64,000 bases of DNA, taken from contig JAHBWE010000009.1 in the NCBI GenBank assembly GCA_019637155.1, positions 248,001-312,000 on the forward strand, given 5' to 3'. Each line of letters opens with the position of its first letter. Position 1 is the stretch's first letter. The notes under the pieces are model-generated. The model had not been told where the DNA came from. It searched no databases and saw only the letters and a program-made list of their open reading frames with translations. The position numbers and the translations under genes were made by a program. Positions 48,214 through 56,734 of this stretch are shown one piece after another. The stretch comes from Labilithrix sp. GTDB taxonomy: Bacteria > Myxococcota_A > Polyangia > Polyangiales > Polyangiaceae.

Positions 48214-49254
48214 ATGGGTTTTCGAGAGTCGGTCCCGAGCTTGAACCGAGTCAACCTGCCTCGATGCGGGCGCCTATCGCTATGGCTGCGCCACTTCGAC
48301 GTCGACTTCTATCGCACGCATCGTCATCGCGACGGCGTCGCGGATCTGACCGACTTGGGATCGGACGATTTGTTCGCGCACTTCATCGAGCGAGGTTGGG
48401 CCGAAGGCCGGTCCTACAACCGCGTGCTGCACGCGTTCATCGACCCCGCGTTCTACGTGTCCCGTTATCCGGAGCTCGAAATCGAGAGTCCGGAGGCGGC
48501 GGTGCGGCACTGGATGTACGACGGATACTACGAGGGGCGCGTGCCGAACGCGGCGAGCCAGCACGTCCTCGACAGCAGGATTCACCTCTATCAAATGGGA
48601 AAAGTCGGATCGAAGGCCATCGAGGCGGCGATCTATGCGGCGGGCCACGAGTCGTTGGTCCTTCATTTCCACTGGCCGAGTGATTTCGTAGCGACCTACC
48701 CGGACTGCTTCTTTGCCTACGAAGAAGTGATGGCGCGCAACGCGGACAAGCCAATTCGCGTCATCTCCGGTGTACGGGATCCGTTCGAGCGCCTCATTTC
48801 GGGGTTCTATCAGTCTCCAATCCAGGACCCGTCGGAGTGGTCGGTCGAAGCGGCGACGAAGAAGATAAGAGCGATGGTGCTGTCGCCGCATCGCAGGTTG
48901 ATCCTGGACTGGTTCGATCACGGGTATTGCCGCGAGCTCGACGTGTACGCGCACCCGTTCGACGTCGAGGCCGGGTTCGGCGTCTACGAGGAGCACCACC
49001 TCCGCTTGTTCGTGTACCGCCACGATCGGCTGCCTCGCCTCGTCGGCGAGCTCTCCCGATTCGTCGATCTGGATCTGTCGCTCGAGCCCGTGAATCGAAC
49101 GAGCGACAAGGAGAACGCGGAGAGCTTCGCCACGATCATGCGGACGGCGCGGTTTCCCGGGAGCGTGGTCGAGGAGGTGGTGACCTCGCGCTACGTCCGG
49201 CATTTCTTCACGGGGCGGGAGATCGATGCGATGCGTGCGCGGTGGGCCGAGTAA
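48214..49254 (+). CDS. Sulfotransferase-like protein with two N-terminal FY...EGR repeats
   Basis: 346 residues with a strong AGGAGGTGGG ribosome site. Residues 28-70 and 77-112 are two copies of a short repeat (FDVDFYRTHRHRD to RGWAEGRSYN; IDPAFYVSRYPEL to DGYYEGRVPN), known from polysaccharide glycosyltransferases. The catalytic part has a PAPS 5'-loop (QMGKVGSKAIE, about 127-137) and a 3'-phosphate site (SGVRDPFERLISGFY, Arg188 and Ser196). It could sulfate a glycan or the modified peptide. Codon usage is visibly less GC-biased than in its neighbours. The 3' end overlaps the next gene by 29 bases, linking it to the glycan region. Confidence 0.75.
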   Translation: MGFRESVPSLNRVNLPRCGRLSLWLRHFDVDFYRTHRHRDGVADLTDLGSDDLFAHFIERGWAEGRSYNRVLHAFIDPAFYVSRYPELEIESPEAAVRHWMYDGYYEGRVPNAASQHVLDSRIHLYQMGKVGSKAIEAAIYAAGHESLVLHFHWPSDFVATYPDCFFAYEEVMARNADKPIRVISGVRDPFERLISGFYQSPIQDPSEWSVEAATKKIRAMVLSPHRRLILDWFDHGYCRELDVYAHPFDVEAGFGVYEEHHLRLFVYRHDRLPRLVGELSRFVDLDLSLEPVNRTSDKENAESFATIMRTARFPGSVVEEVVTSRYVRHFFTGREIDAMRARWAE

Positions 49255-50827
49255 CCCGGCGCGGGTCGTCGTCCCCGTCCTCGTGTTCCTCGTCGCGCTG
49301 AAGACGGCGGCGGGGCTCGCGGGGACGATCGACGTCGAGCTCGACGACGAGACGATCTACCTCGACGCCGCCCATCACCTCCGCGATCGCTACTTGCCGC
49401 TCGCGGAGTCGAGCCCGCTCTATCCGGCGTGGTATCGGGTCCTGTCGCTCGCGGCGCGTGAGCCGCTCTCGCTCTACTACCTGAACTGGTTCGTCCTCGC
49501 GCTCGCGCTGCCGCTCCTGCTCTACGCGCTCGCGCGGCGCTCCGGCGCCTCGCTCGGCTTCGCGGCGACCGCCTCCGCGGTGTGGTCGTTCTCGGGGGCG
49601 GTCCTCGTCAACCCGTTCGTCTCGAAGTTCGCGGTGCTCGTCCTCGCCGCCGGCGCGCTCGCGTCCACCTTCGCGCGCGAGCGGCGCGTCGCGTTCGCGC
49701 TCGGATCCGCCGCCGTCTCCGTCGCGGCGTACGCGCGCGCCGAGCTGCTCGTCCCCTCGTACGCGTTCGCGGCGGCGGCGGCGATCCATGGCGTCGTCGG
49801 CCGGCGGCGCCGCCCGCTCGCATCGCTGTTCGTCGTCGCCGTCCCCGCGGTTCTGCGGCTCGTGTTCGGCGAGCCGCGGCAAGGGTGGCGCGCGTTCTTC
49901 GCGTTCGGCCAGCACTACGCGCGCAACGTGATTCGCGCGCGGCACCTCGGCGTCGACGCATGGACGACCTGGGAAGAGCACACCCGCGCGGACTTCCCGC
50001 ACGCGACGACGATCCTCGAGGCGGCGCGCGAGAACCCGGAGGCGTTCCTCTGGCACGTCGGCGAGAACGCGAAGGCGCTCCCGCGCGCGATCGTCGCGGT
50101 GGTGGGGCCGCTGAGGTACGTGCCGCTCTTCCTCGTCGTCGTCGTGGCGCTCGTGCTCGTCGTCCTCGTGCTCGTCGGGATCCGCGCGCTCGTCCGCCGC
50201 CGCCTCGACGCGCGGCTCGTGGGGTGGATGCCGCTCTACCTCGTCGTGCTCCTCACGACGCTGGGGTCCGCGCTCTTGATCCATCCGCGCGAGCACGTGC
50301 TGCTGCCGCTCGTGTGGCTCTCGCTCGCCGCGCTCGCGAGCGCGCCGGGGACCGTCGTCCCGCCGCTCCTTCGCCCGCGGCTCCGCGGGATCGTCCAGGT
50401 CGCCCTCCTCGCGTCGCTCCTCGCGCTGCTCCCGGCGCGCTCCGGCGCGCCGCCGGCGCTCCTTCGCCCCGCGGTCCCCCCGCCGTCGTCGCCGCCCGAG
50501 GCCGCGGAGACGATCCGCGCGCTCCGTTCGCTCGGACTGAAGCAGAAGACCGTCATCCTCGAGACGAGCTACTCGCGCGCGGTGTACGCGGGCTTCCCGT
50601 TCGAGCGCGTGGGGCAGCAGGACAAACGCGGTCCGTTCTGGGACTTCGTTCACGAGCGCGGCGTCGGCCTCGTGGTGATCGACGATCGCCTGCGGCGCGA
50701 TCCTCGCTTCGCGAACGATCCCCAGTTTTCGCGCTTCGCGGCGGGGGACGGCGAGCGCGAAGACTTCGAGCTCGTCCCGGTGGAGCGGACGGCGGTCGTC
50801 CTCGCGGTGCGGCGCAGACTTCGGTAG
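49226..50827 (+). CDS. Polytopic GT39-like membrane protein
   Basis: 533 residues from the ATG at 49226 (a GTG at 49235 is an alternative). About ten hydrophobic segments follow an early acidic loop (TIDVELDDETIYLDAAHHL), where GT39/ArnT-type enzymes place their catalytic Asp/Glu after TM1. The family moves a sugar from a polyprenyl-phosphate donor on the periplasmic side. A soluble C-terminal part (RSLGLKQKTVILETSYSRAV onward) lies beyond the last helix. It overlaps the sulfotransferase-like gene and precedes the alcohol dehydrogenase by 12 bases. Confidence 0.75.
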   Translation: MRCVRGGPSNPARVVVPVLVFLVALKTAAGLAGTIDVELDDETIYLDAAHHLRDRYLPLAESSPLYPAWYRVLSLAAREPLSLYYLNWFVLALALPLLLYALARRSGASLGFAATASAVWSFSGAVLVNPFVSKFAVLVLAAGALASTFARERRVAFALGSAAVSVAAYARAELLVPSYAFAAAAAIHGVVGRRRRPLASLFVVAVPAVLRLVFGEPRQGWRAFFAFGQHYARNVIRARHLGVDAWTTWEEHTRADFPHATTILEAARENPEAFLWHVGENAKALPRAIVAVVGPLRYVPLFLVVVVALVLVVLVLVGIRALVRRRLDARLVGWMPLYLVVLLTTLGSALLIHPREHVLLPLVWLSLAALASAPGTVVPPLLRPRLRGIVQVALLASLLALLPARSGAPPALLRPAVPPPSSPPEAAETIRALRSLGLKQKTVILETSYSRAVYAGFPFERVGQQDKRGPFWDFVHERGVGLVVIDDRLRRDPRFANDPQFSRFAAGDGEREDFELVPVERTAVVLAVRRRLR

Positions 50828-50839
50828 CCTGCGCCTGCC

Positions 50840-51973
50840 ATGTCCCTCGTCACCTGGAGCTTCCCCACCACCGTCGTCTTCGGCACGGGCGCGATCAAGG
50901 CGCTCCCCGAACATGTGAAGCGCGCGGGCGGAAGGCGCGTCCTCGTCGTCGCGGATCCCGGCGTCACGAAGGCGGGCATCGCCGACCGCGTGCGCGCCAA
51001 CCTCGAGGGCGGGGGCATCGCGGCGAAGGTCTTCGACAAGGTCGATCCGAACCCGGTCGAGCAGAACGTCGTCGACGGCGTCGCGGCGTACCGCGAGCAC
51101 GGCGCCGACCTCGTCGTCTCCGTCGGCGGCGGCGCGCCGCTCGACACCGGCAAGCTCATCGCGCTGAAGACGACACACGAGCGTCCGCTCCACGAGTACG
51201 ACGACGCGATCGGCGGCGACGCGCACATCACCGCGAACGTCCCGCCGATCATCAACGTCCCCACCACCGCCGGCACCGGGAGCGAGGTCGGCCGCTCCGG
51301 CGTCGTCACCCTCGCCGCGACGGGGCGGAAGACCGTGATCTTCAGCCCGCACCTGATGGCGAAGGCGGCGATCCTCGATCCGGAGCTCACCGTCTCGATG
51401 CCGGGGCGCGTGACGGCGGCGACGGGCTTCGACGCGCTCACGCACTGCATCGAGGCGTACCTCTCGGTCGGCGATCACCCGATGGCGGACGGCATCGCGC
51501 TGATGGGCATCGAGCTCTCTGCGAAGCACCTGCCGCGCGCGGTGGAGGCCGGCAGCGATCTCGCGGCGCGCGGCGCGATGATGAAGGCGGCGATGATGGG
51601 CGCGGTCGCGTTCCAGAAGGGGCTCGGCGTCTGCCACTCGCTCGCGCACCCGCTCTCGAGCGAGAAGAACCTCCATCACGGGCTCGCGAACGCGCTCTGC
51701 CTCCCCGCCGTCGTCGACTTCAACAACGCGGCCGTCCCCGAGCGCGTCGAGCGCGTGCGGCGCCTCGTCGACCTCACCGCGACGAGCCTCTCGAACGCGC
51801 TCCGCACGCTGCGCGAGAAGGTCGGCCTCCCCGGCGGCCTCGGCGCGGAGGGCGTGACGAAGGCGGACATCCCGAAGCTCGCCGACAAGGCGATGGAGGA
51901 CGCCTGCCATCGCAGTAACCCGCGTCCGTGCGAGCGCACGGACATGGTGAAGCTCTACGAGCTGTCGCTCTGA
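50840..51973 (+). CDS. Iron-containing (group III) alcohol dehydrogenase
   Basis: 377 residues with the group III fold: NAD(P) site FGTGAIKALPEH and VSVGGGAPLDTGK, a metal Asp/His set (HCIEAYLS, VCHSLAHPLSSEKNLHHG) and the VPTTAGTGSEV loop. It is a full-length cytosolic oxidoreductase. Substrate cannot be told. Placement inside a glycan cluster suggests a sugar or polyol alcohol, but generic alcohols are as likely. The TGA of the previous gene lies 12 bases upstream, and the next gene starts 30 bases after. Confidence 0.9.
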   Translation: MSLVTWSFPTTVVFGTGAIKALPEHVKRAGGRRVLVVADPGVTKAGIADRVRANLEGGGIAAKVFDKVDPNPVEQNVVDGVAAYREHGADLVVSVGGGAPLDTGKLIALKTTHERPLHEYDDAIGGDAHITANVPPIINVPTTAGTGSEVGRSGVVTLAATGRKTVIFSPHLMAKAAILDPELTVSMPGRVTAATGFDALTHCIEAYLSVGDHPMADGIALMGIELSAKHLPRAVEAGSDLAARGAMMKAAMMGAVAFQKGLGVCHSLAHPLSSEKNLHHGLANALCLPAVVDFNNAAVPERVERVRRLVDLTATSLSNALRTLREKVGLPGGLGAEGVTKADIPKLADKAMEDACHRSNPRPCERTDMVKLYELSL

Positions 51974-52003
51974 CCGGCGCGCGCGAAGGCTCGCGCAGTC
52001 GAC

Positions 52004-53791
52004 ATGGCGAAGCCAGCGAGCTCCCGCAGCGCCCGTATCGCCGGCCTCGCGTCGGATCCGCTCGCGTGGATCCTGCTCGCGGTCCTCGTGGTGCACGCGG
52101 TCGGGATCGGGTGGGGGCTGCCCGCGACGGACGGCTGGGACAGCGACGGCGTCGCGCCGCGCGATTTCCTCCCCGGTCTGTATCGGACGTTCACGCCGGG
52201 CAGCTTCAACACGTATCCGCCGGTCCACCTCGTCGTCCTCGCGGTCCTGACGCTCCCGATCACGCTCGCCGGTTATCTCCGCGCGCCGGCGCACGACCTC
52301 CCTTCCCTCGTCGGCGAGCTCGTGCAGGTGCCGTACATGACGTCGATCGCGTACGTCGCGCGCTCGGCGTCGCTCGTGATGTCGGTGGCGATCGTCTATT
52401 TCCTCGCCCGCACCGCGGAGGAGATCGCGACCGCGCTGCCCGGCTCCACGCCGAGCGCGTCGCGTCGCGCGGGCTGGTGCACCGCCGCGTTCGCGGGCGT
52501 GAACGCGACGCTCGCGTATTACGCGAAGACGACGAACCTCGACGTGCCGTACCTCTTCTGGGCGACGTGGTCGCTCCTCGTCTTCGTCCGCGCCATCGTG
52601 CGCGCCGAGCCGCGGCTCCTCCGCCGCGCGTTCGTCCTCGCCGCGCTCGCGATCGGGACGAAGGACCAGGCCTATGCGCTGTTCGCGCTCTCGATCCCGA
52701 TCGCGCTCGGTGGGTGGGCGTTCGCGGAGTCTTCGCTCTCGCGCCGCGGCGCGATCCTCCGCGAGGCCGCGATCGGCGCCGCGGTGGCGCTCGTGGTGTT
52801 GCTCGTCGTCGACAACGCGCTCCTGAACCCGTCCGGCTTCGCGGGCCGCCTCGCGTTCCTCCGCGGCAGCGCGAGCCAGGACTACGTCGAGTACACGAAC
52901 GACTGGCCCGGCCGCTGGGGCCTCCTCGCCGACGCGTACCACCGCTTCCCGCGCCAGATGCCGAAGCCCCTCGGCGCCTTCGCCCTCGCCGCCGCCGGCT
53001 GGGCCCTCGCGCGCGCGCGCCGCTCGCGCGGGCCTGCCGTCGTCGCGGTCGCGGTGCCTCTGCTCGTGCTCGTGTCGTTCACGGTGGCGTTCAACTTCGT
53101 GGCGCGGCGCGCCGACGCGCGGTTCCTCCTCCCGCAGGCGTTGATGCTCGCGCCGTACGGCGGGCTCGCGCTCGCGCCGCTCGTGTTCGCGGCCGGCCGT
53201 ACGCGCCGGCTCGTCGCGCAGGCGGTCGCGAGCGCCGGTCTCGCCGGCGGCCTCTTCACGTGCATCGCCGTCGCGGCGAACCTCCACCACGATCCCCGCT
53301 ACGACGCGGAGGCGTGGCTCCGCGCGCACGTCGCGCCGGGCGACACGGTCGAGGTGTACGGCAAGAACGTGTATCTTCCACGCTTCACGGAGGTGCCCGA
53401 CGCGCGCGTGCAGCGGGTCGGGCCGGAGCCGGTCGCGGGGCGGAACCCGCTGCCGGGCGTCACCGAGATCGAAGCGCCGTTCGAGGACGCCCCCGCGCGC
53501 GCGCCGCGCTTCATCGTCGTGCCGTACGCGTGGGTGTGGCGCTACCTCATTCGTCCGGACGACTTCTACCTCGGCGCCGGCCGGCAGCACGCGCCGACGC
53601 AGGAGCGCGACGCCGCGCAAGGAGGCGCGGTGGGGTGGTTCCGTCAGCTTCGTGACGACAAGGGGCCCTACCGCGTCGCGCACGTCTCCGACTACGACGG
53701 GAGCATCTTCCCGATCGTGCACGTCCACGGCACGACCGGCCTCCCGGTCTGGATCTACGAGCTCAGGACACCCACTTCAGCAGGCGAATGA
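52004..53791 (+). CDS. Polytopic GT39-like membrane protein
   Basis: 595 residues with about ten membrane segments. The first extracytoplasmic loop (LPATDGWDSDGVAPRDFLPG) carries the acidic residues expected of polyprenyl-phosphate-sugar transferases. The middle resembles DUF2723/PMT_2 proteins (NATLAYYAKTTNLDVPYLFW, GTKDQAYALFALSIPIALG). A soluble C-terminal domain of about 170 residues follows (RYDAEAWLRAHVAPGDTVEV). The 3' end overlaps the convergent epimerase by 29 bases. Together with three similar proteins nearby it suggests stepwise lipid-linked glycan assembly. Confidence 0.75.
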   Translation: MAKPASSRSARIAGLASDPLAWILLAVLVVHAVGIGWGLPATDGWDSDGVAPRDFLPGLYRTFTPGSFNTYPPVHLVVLAVLTLPITLAGYLRAPAHDLPSLVGELVQVPYMTSIAYVARSASLVMSVAIVYFLARTAEEIATALPGSTPSASRRAGWCTAAFAGVNATLAYYAKTTNLDVPYLFWATWSLLVFVRAIVRAEPRLLRRAFVLAALAIGTKDQAYALFALSIPIALGGWAFAESSLSRRGAILREAAIGAAVALVVLLVVDNALLNPSGFAGRLAFLRGSASQDYVEYTNDWPGRWGLLADAYHRFPRQMPKPLGAFALAAAGWALARARRSRGPAVVAVAVPLLVLVSFTVAFNFVARRADARFLLPQALMLAPYGGLALAPLVFAAGRTRRLVAQAVASAGLAGGLFTCIAVAANLHHDPRYDAEAWLRAHVAPGDTVEVYGKNVYLPRFTEVPDARVQRVGPEPVAGRNPLPGVTEIEAPFEDAPARAPRFIVVPYAWVWRYLIRPDDFYLGAGRQHAPTQERDAAQGGAVGWFRQLRDDKGPYRVAHVSDYDGSIFPIVHVHGTTGLPVWIYELRTPTSAGE

Positions 53792-54797
53792 CGCCCATCT
53801 TCGCGCTCTGTTTGTGCGCGGAGACGTTGGTGCGGGCGGCGATGTCGTTCCGGTTGTCGGAGTAGTACTGGTACGCGCGGTAGAGCATCTCCTCGTTCGT
53901 CAGCGTCGGCGTCCAGTCGAGCTCGCGCGTGATCTTGGAGATGTCGAAGGAGAAGCTCTCCGCGATCATCTTGTAGTGGTACGGGCCGAGCGGGCTCACC
54001 TTCAGCTTGTGCGCGAGCTTCATCGCCGGGATCGTCAGGCCCTTCGGGAGCGACGCGATCTTCGACTTCGACCCCGCCTTGTCGATGACGTAGCCGTACA
54101 CCTCGCGGAGCGACTTCACGTCCTTCGAGCCGATGCCGAAGAGCGCGGTGTTCCCGTACTCGGCCGCGCGGAGGAGCGCGTTGATGAGGTCCTGCGCGTA
54201 GATGAACTGGTAGCGGTTCGAGCCGTCGCCGACGACGTAGAGGCGCTTGTCGTCGTCGATGAACTCGAACAGGATCGAGAGGAGGCCGAGGCGACCCGCG
54301 TCGATGATGGTGGGGCAGCGGACGACGACCGCGTTCGTCTTCGTCGCGCCGAGGAGCGCCTTCTCGCCCTCCCACTTCGAGACGCCGTACACCTCGACCG
54401 GGTTCGGCGCGTCGTCCTCCGTGACGGGGCGATTGAAGCCCTCCGCCCAGAGGCAGTTCGACGACGTGAAGACGACGCGGCGCACGCCGTGCTTCTCCGC
54501 CATCTCGACGACCCGCTTCGTGCCGTCGACGTTGGAGGTCCAGAGGTGCTCCTGATCGACCTTGCCGTGCGCGAGGATCGCCGCGAGGTGGAAGACGACG
54601 TCGAAGTCGTGCTTCGCGAACGTCTGCTCCATCAGGTCCCGGTCGCGGATGTCGCCCTGGATCGAGGTGAGGTTCGGCAGCTCCTGCGCGTCGGGCTCGA
54701 GGTCGATGTTGACGACGTGCCACCCGTCGTCGCTCAGCCGCTTCGTCATCAAGCTGCCGAGGAAGCCGGAGCCTCCCGTCACGAGGGCGCGTTTCAT
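53763..54797 (-). CDS. NAD-dependent nucleotide-sugar epimerase/dehydratase
   Basis: 344 residues, extended SDR family. The dinucleotide site is TGGSGFLGSLM, HLAAILAHGK is the usual [FH]xAA block, and the catalytic Ser region is VVFTSSNCLWAEG with Tyr/Lys in VYGVSKWEGEK. These features fit a UDP-glucose-type 4-epimerase or related sugar-nucleotide enzyme. The ATG at 54795-54797 overlaps the stop of the upstream GT39-like gene. The C-terminus is helical, ending GVIRLLKWVS, possibly a membrane anchor. The sugar specificity is open. Confidence 0.88.
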   Translation of the reverse strand: MKRALVTGGSGFLGSLMTKRLSDDGWHVVNIDLEPDAQELPNLTSIQGDIRDRDLMEQTFAKHDFDVVFHLAAILAHGKVDQEHLWTSNVDGTKRVVEMAEKHGVRRVVFTSSNCLWAEGFNRPVTEDDAPNPVEVYGVSKWEGEKALLGATKTNAVVVRCPTIIDAGRLGLLSILFEFIDDDKRLYVVGDGSNRYQFIYAQDLINALLRAAEYGNTALFGIGSKDVKSLREVYGYVIDKAGSKSKIASLPKGLTIPAMKLAHKLKVSPLGPYHYKMIAESFSFDISKITRELDWTPTLTNEEMLYRAYQYYSDNRNDIAARTNVSAHKQSAKMGVIRLLKWVS

Positions 54798-56734
54798 GGC
54801 GCCTTCGGTACCACGTCGGCGAACTCGAGGTGAAGCACATCCGGGACCGTCGCCGTCGGCACGAACGTCACGTCCGGCCACGGGCTCGCCGGCACGCCGT
54901 GCCACACGACGAAGGGCGCGTGGAGGTAGACCTCGCGGCCCTCGGCGCGCCAGTAGTCGACGAGCTCGCGCAGGCCGTGGCCCCACTCCGGGAAGTGACC
55001 GATGTCGACGTAGCGCACGTCGTGCGTCGCCGTCGTCGTGAGGAGCACGTCGAACTGACCGAGGTTCCCGATGAGCGCGAAGCGACGCGGCACCGCCTCG
55101 CCGAAGCGATCGACCCAGTGGTCGCACCAGTATTTCCCCTCGTAGTGCGCGCGGAAGTCGTGACCGCACGCGATCCCGATCCCGAGCACCATCGCGGCGG
55201 CGATCGTCACGTGCGCGATCCGGGCGCGGCGGCGATCGTCCTCCTTCCGGAGCACCAGCAGCGTCGCGACGACGGCGCCGAGCGCGGCGGCGAGCGTGAG
55301 GACGAGGAGGATGACGCGCTTCAGGAGCACGTGGTCGGAGACGTTCCAGAAGTAGATCGCGAGGAGCGGACCCAGCGCCGCGGCGGCGAGGAACGCGGCG
55401 CGCGGGAGGCGGACGCGCTCGATGACGACGAACGCGGCGGTGAGCAGCGCCGGGAGCGCGGGGAGCGTGTAGCGGTGGTACGCCCACGGGAACCCGAACG
55501 CGTGCGTGTACGGCATGTTCGCGCGCGTGAGGAACGACGCGTAGAGCCCCACCGTCGGGAGGAGCAGCGCGGCGAGCGGCCAGCGGAGCTCGCGCCGCGC
55601 CGCGCGGAACGAGAGGACCGCGAGCGCGACGAGCGGGGTCGCCTGGAGCGTGGCCTTGTTCGTCCACCCGCCGATGAGCAGCCCGAGCTTGTCCTCTTCG
55701 CGCACGTACATCCACGGATCGAGGTCGAAGAAGCCGACGTCGACGAGGTAGCCGAAGCCGATCCCGAGGTAACGCGCGCCCTTCTCGTGCAGCGTCGGCT
55801 GGAGCCACGCGACCGCGAGCGCGGCCGCGAGCACGCCGATCCAGGCGAAGCGCTTCTTGCGCACGACGACGAGGAGCGCGACGACGACGAGCGTGAAGAC
55901 GCCGATCGGGATCCCGTACTTCACCTGCGACGCGAGGTTCATCTCGGCGGGGCCGCACCACGGCGGCGGACCGTAGGAGATGGGGTTGAGCGACGAGAAG
56001 CGGACGCGGTTCAGGAGGCACACCGGCGCGAGGCCGCCCACGAACCCGGCGAAGGCGGGGCCCACCCGGCGCGCCGCGGCGCGGAGCGAGCGGCCCCCGT
56101 CGGGCGCGGGCGCGACGGCGATGACGGCGAGCGACGCCGCCGCCATCGGGAACGTGAGGACGTGCGCGGCCGTCGCCGCCGCCCACGCGAGCCCCGCGAG
56201 CGCGCCGGTGCGCGGGGACGAGTCGCCCGCCACGACGCGCACGCCGAAGTAGGTGCCGAGCGTCGCCATCAGGACCGCGAGCGGGAAGGCGGTCATCTCG
56301 AGCGATTTTCCCGGGAGCGGGGTCGACACGACGACGAGCGCCGCGGCGCCGACCGCGTACCACTCGTTCTTCACGAACCGCTTCGCGAGCGCGAACGTCG
56401 CGAGGACGATCGGGACGAGGAGCGCGAACGTGGCGCTCGAGACGCGGGCGAGGCCGAAGGCCTTCAGCACCGGCGCGAGGAGATAAGGATAGAGCGGGCT
56501 GTAGATGCCCCACACCATCCCGCGCGCCGGGGCGGCGTGGGGGACGACGAGCGGCCAGCGATCGAGCGGGCCGTTGTCCCAGTACGGCAGCCCGTGGTCC
56601 GCGACGCCGCGCATCATCTGCACGTAGGTGCGGACGTCGAGCGACTCGACGCTGTGTCCTCGATGCAAGAGCGCGCCGACGAGGAGGAGCGCGCAGAAGC
56701 CGGCGAGGACGTGCCGGGGCGTCGGCGCGGTCAC
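54794..56734 (-). CDS. ArnT/GT39-like polytopic membrane glycosyltransferase
   Basis: 646 residues from the GTG at 56732-56734, which overlaps the stop of the FAD oxidoreductase (GTGA). About eleven membrane segments. The first loop (HSVESLDVRTYVQMMRGVAD) holds the acidic residues of the GT-C fold. YDPLY-like IYSPLYPYLL follows TM2. A soluble C-terminus with HEKGARYLGI and HDFRAHYEGKYW lies on the far side. It is translationally coupled on both sides, to the FAD enzyme and the epimerase, so the three act as one unit. Confidence 0.78.
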   Translation of the reverse strand: MTAPTPRHVLAGFCALLLVGALLHRGHSVESLDVRTYVQMMRGVADHGLPYWDNGPLDRWPLVVPHAAPARGMVWGIYSPLYPYLLAPVLKAFGLARVSSATFALLVPIVLATFALAKRFVKNEWYAVGAAALVVVSTPLPGKSLEMTAFPLAVLMATLGTYFGVRVVAGDSSPRTGALAGLAWAAATAAHVLTFPMAAASLAVIAVAPAPDGGRSLRAAARRVGPAFAGFVGGLAPVCLLNRVRFSSLNPISYGPPPWCGPAEMNLASQVKYGIPIGVFTLVVVALLVVVRKKRFAWIGVLAAALAVAWLQPTLHEKGARYLGIGFGYLVDVGFFDLDPWMYVREEDKLGLLIGGWTNKATLQATPLVALAVLSFRAARRELRWPLAALLLPTVGLYASFLTRANMPYTHAFGFPWAYHRYTLPALPALLTAAFVVIERVRLPRAAFLAAAALGPLLAIYFWNVSDHVLLKRVILLVLTLAAALGAVVATLLVLRKEDDRRRARIAHVTIAAAMVLGIGIACGHDFRAHYEGKYWCDHWVDRFGEAVPRRFALIGNLGQFDVLLTTTATHDVRYVDIGHFPEWGHGLRELVDYWRAEGREVYLHAPFVVWHGVPASPWPDVTFVPTATVPDVLHLEFADVVPKAP

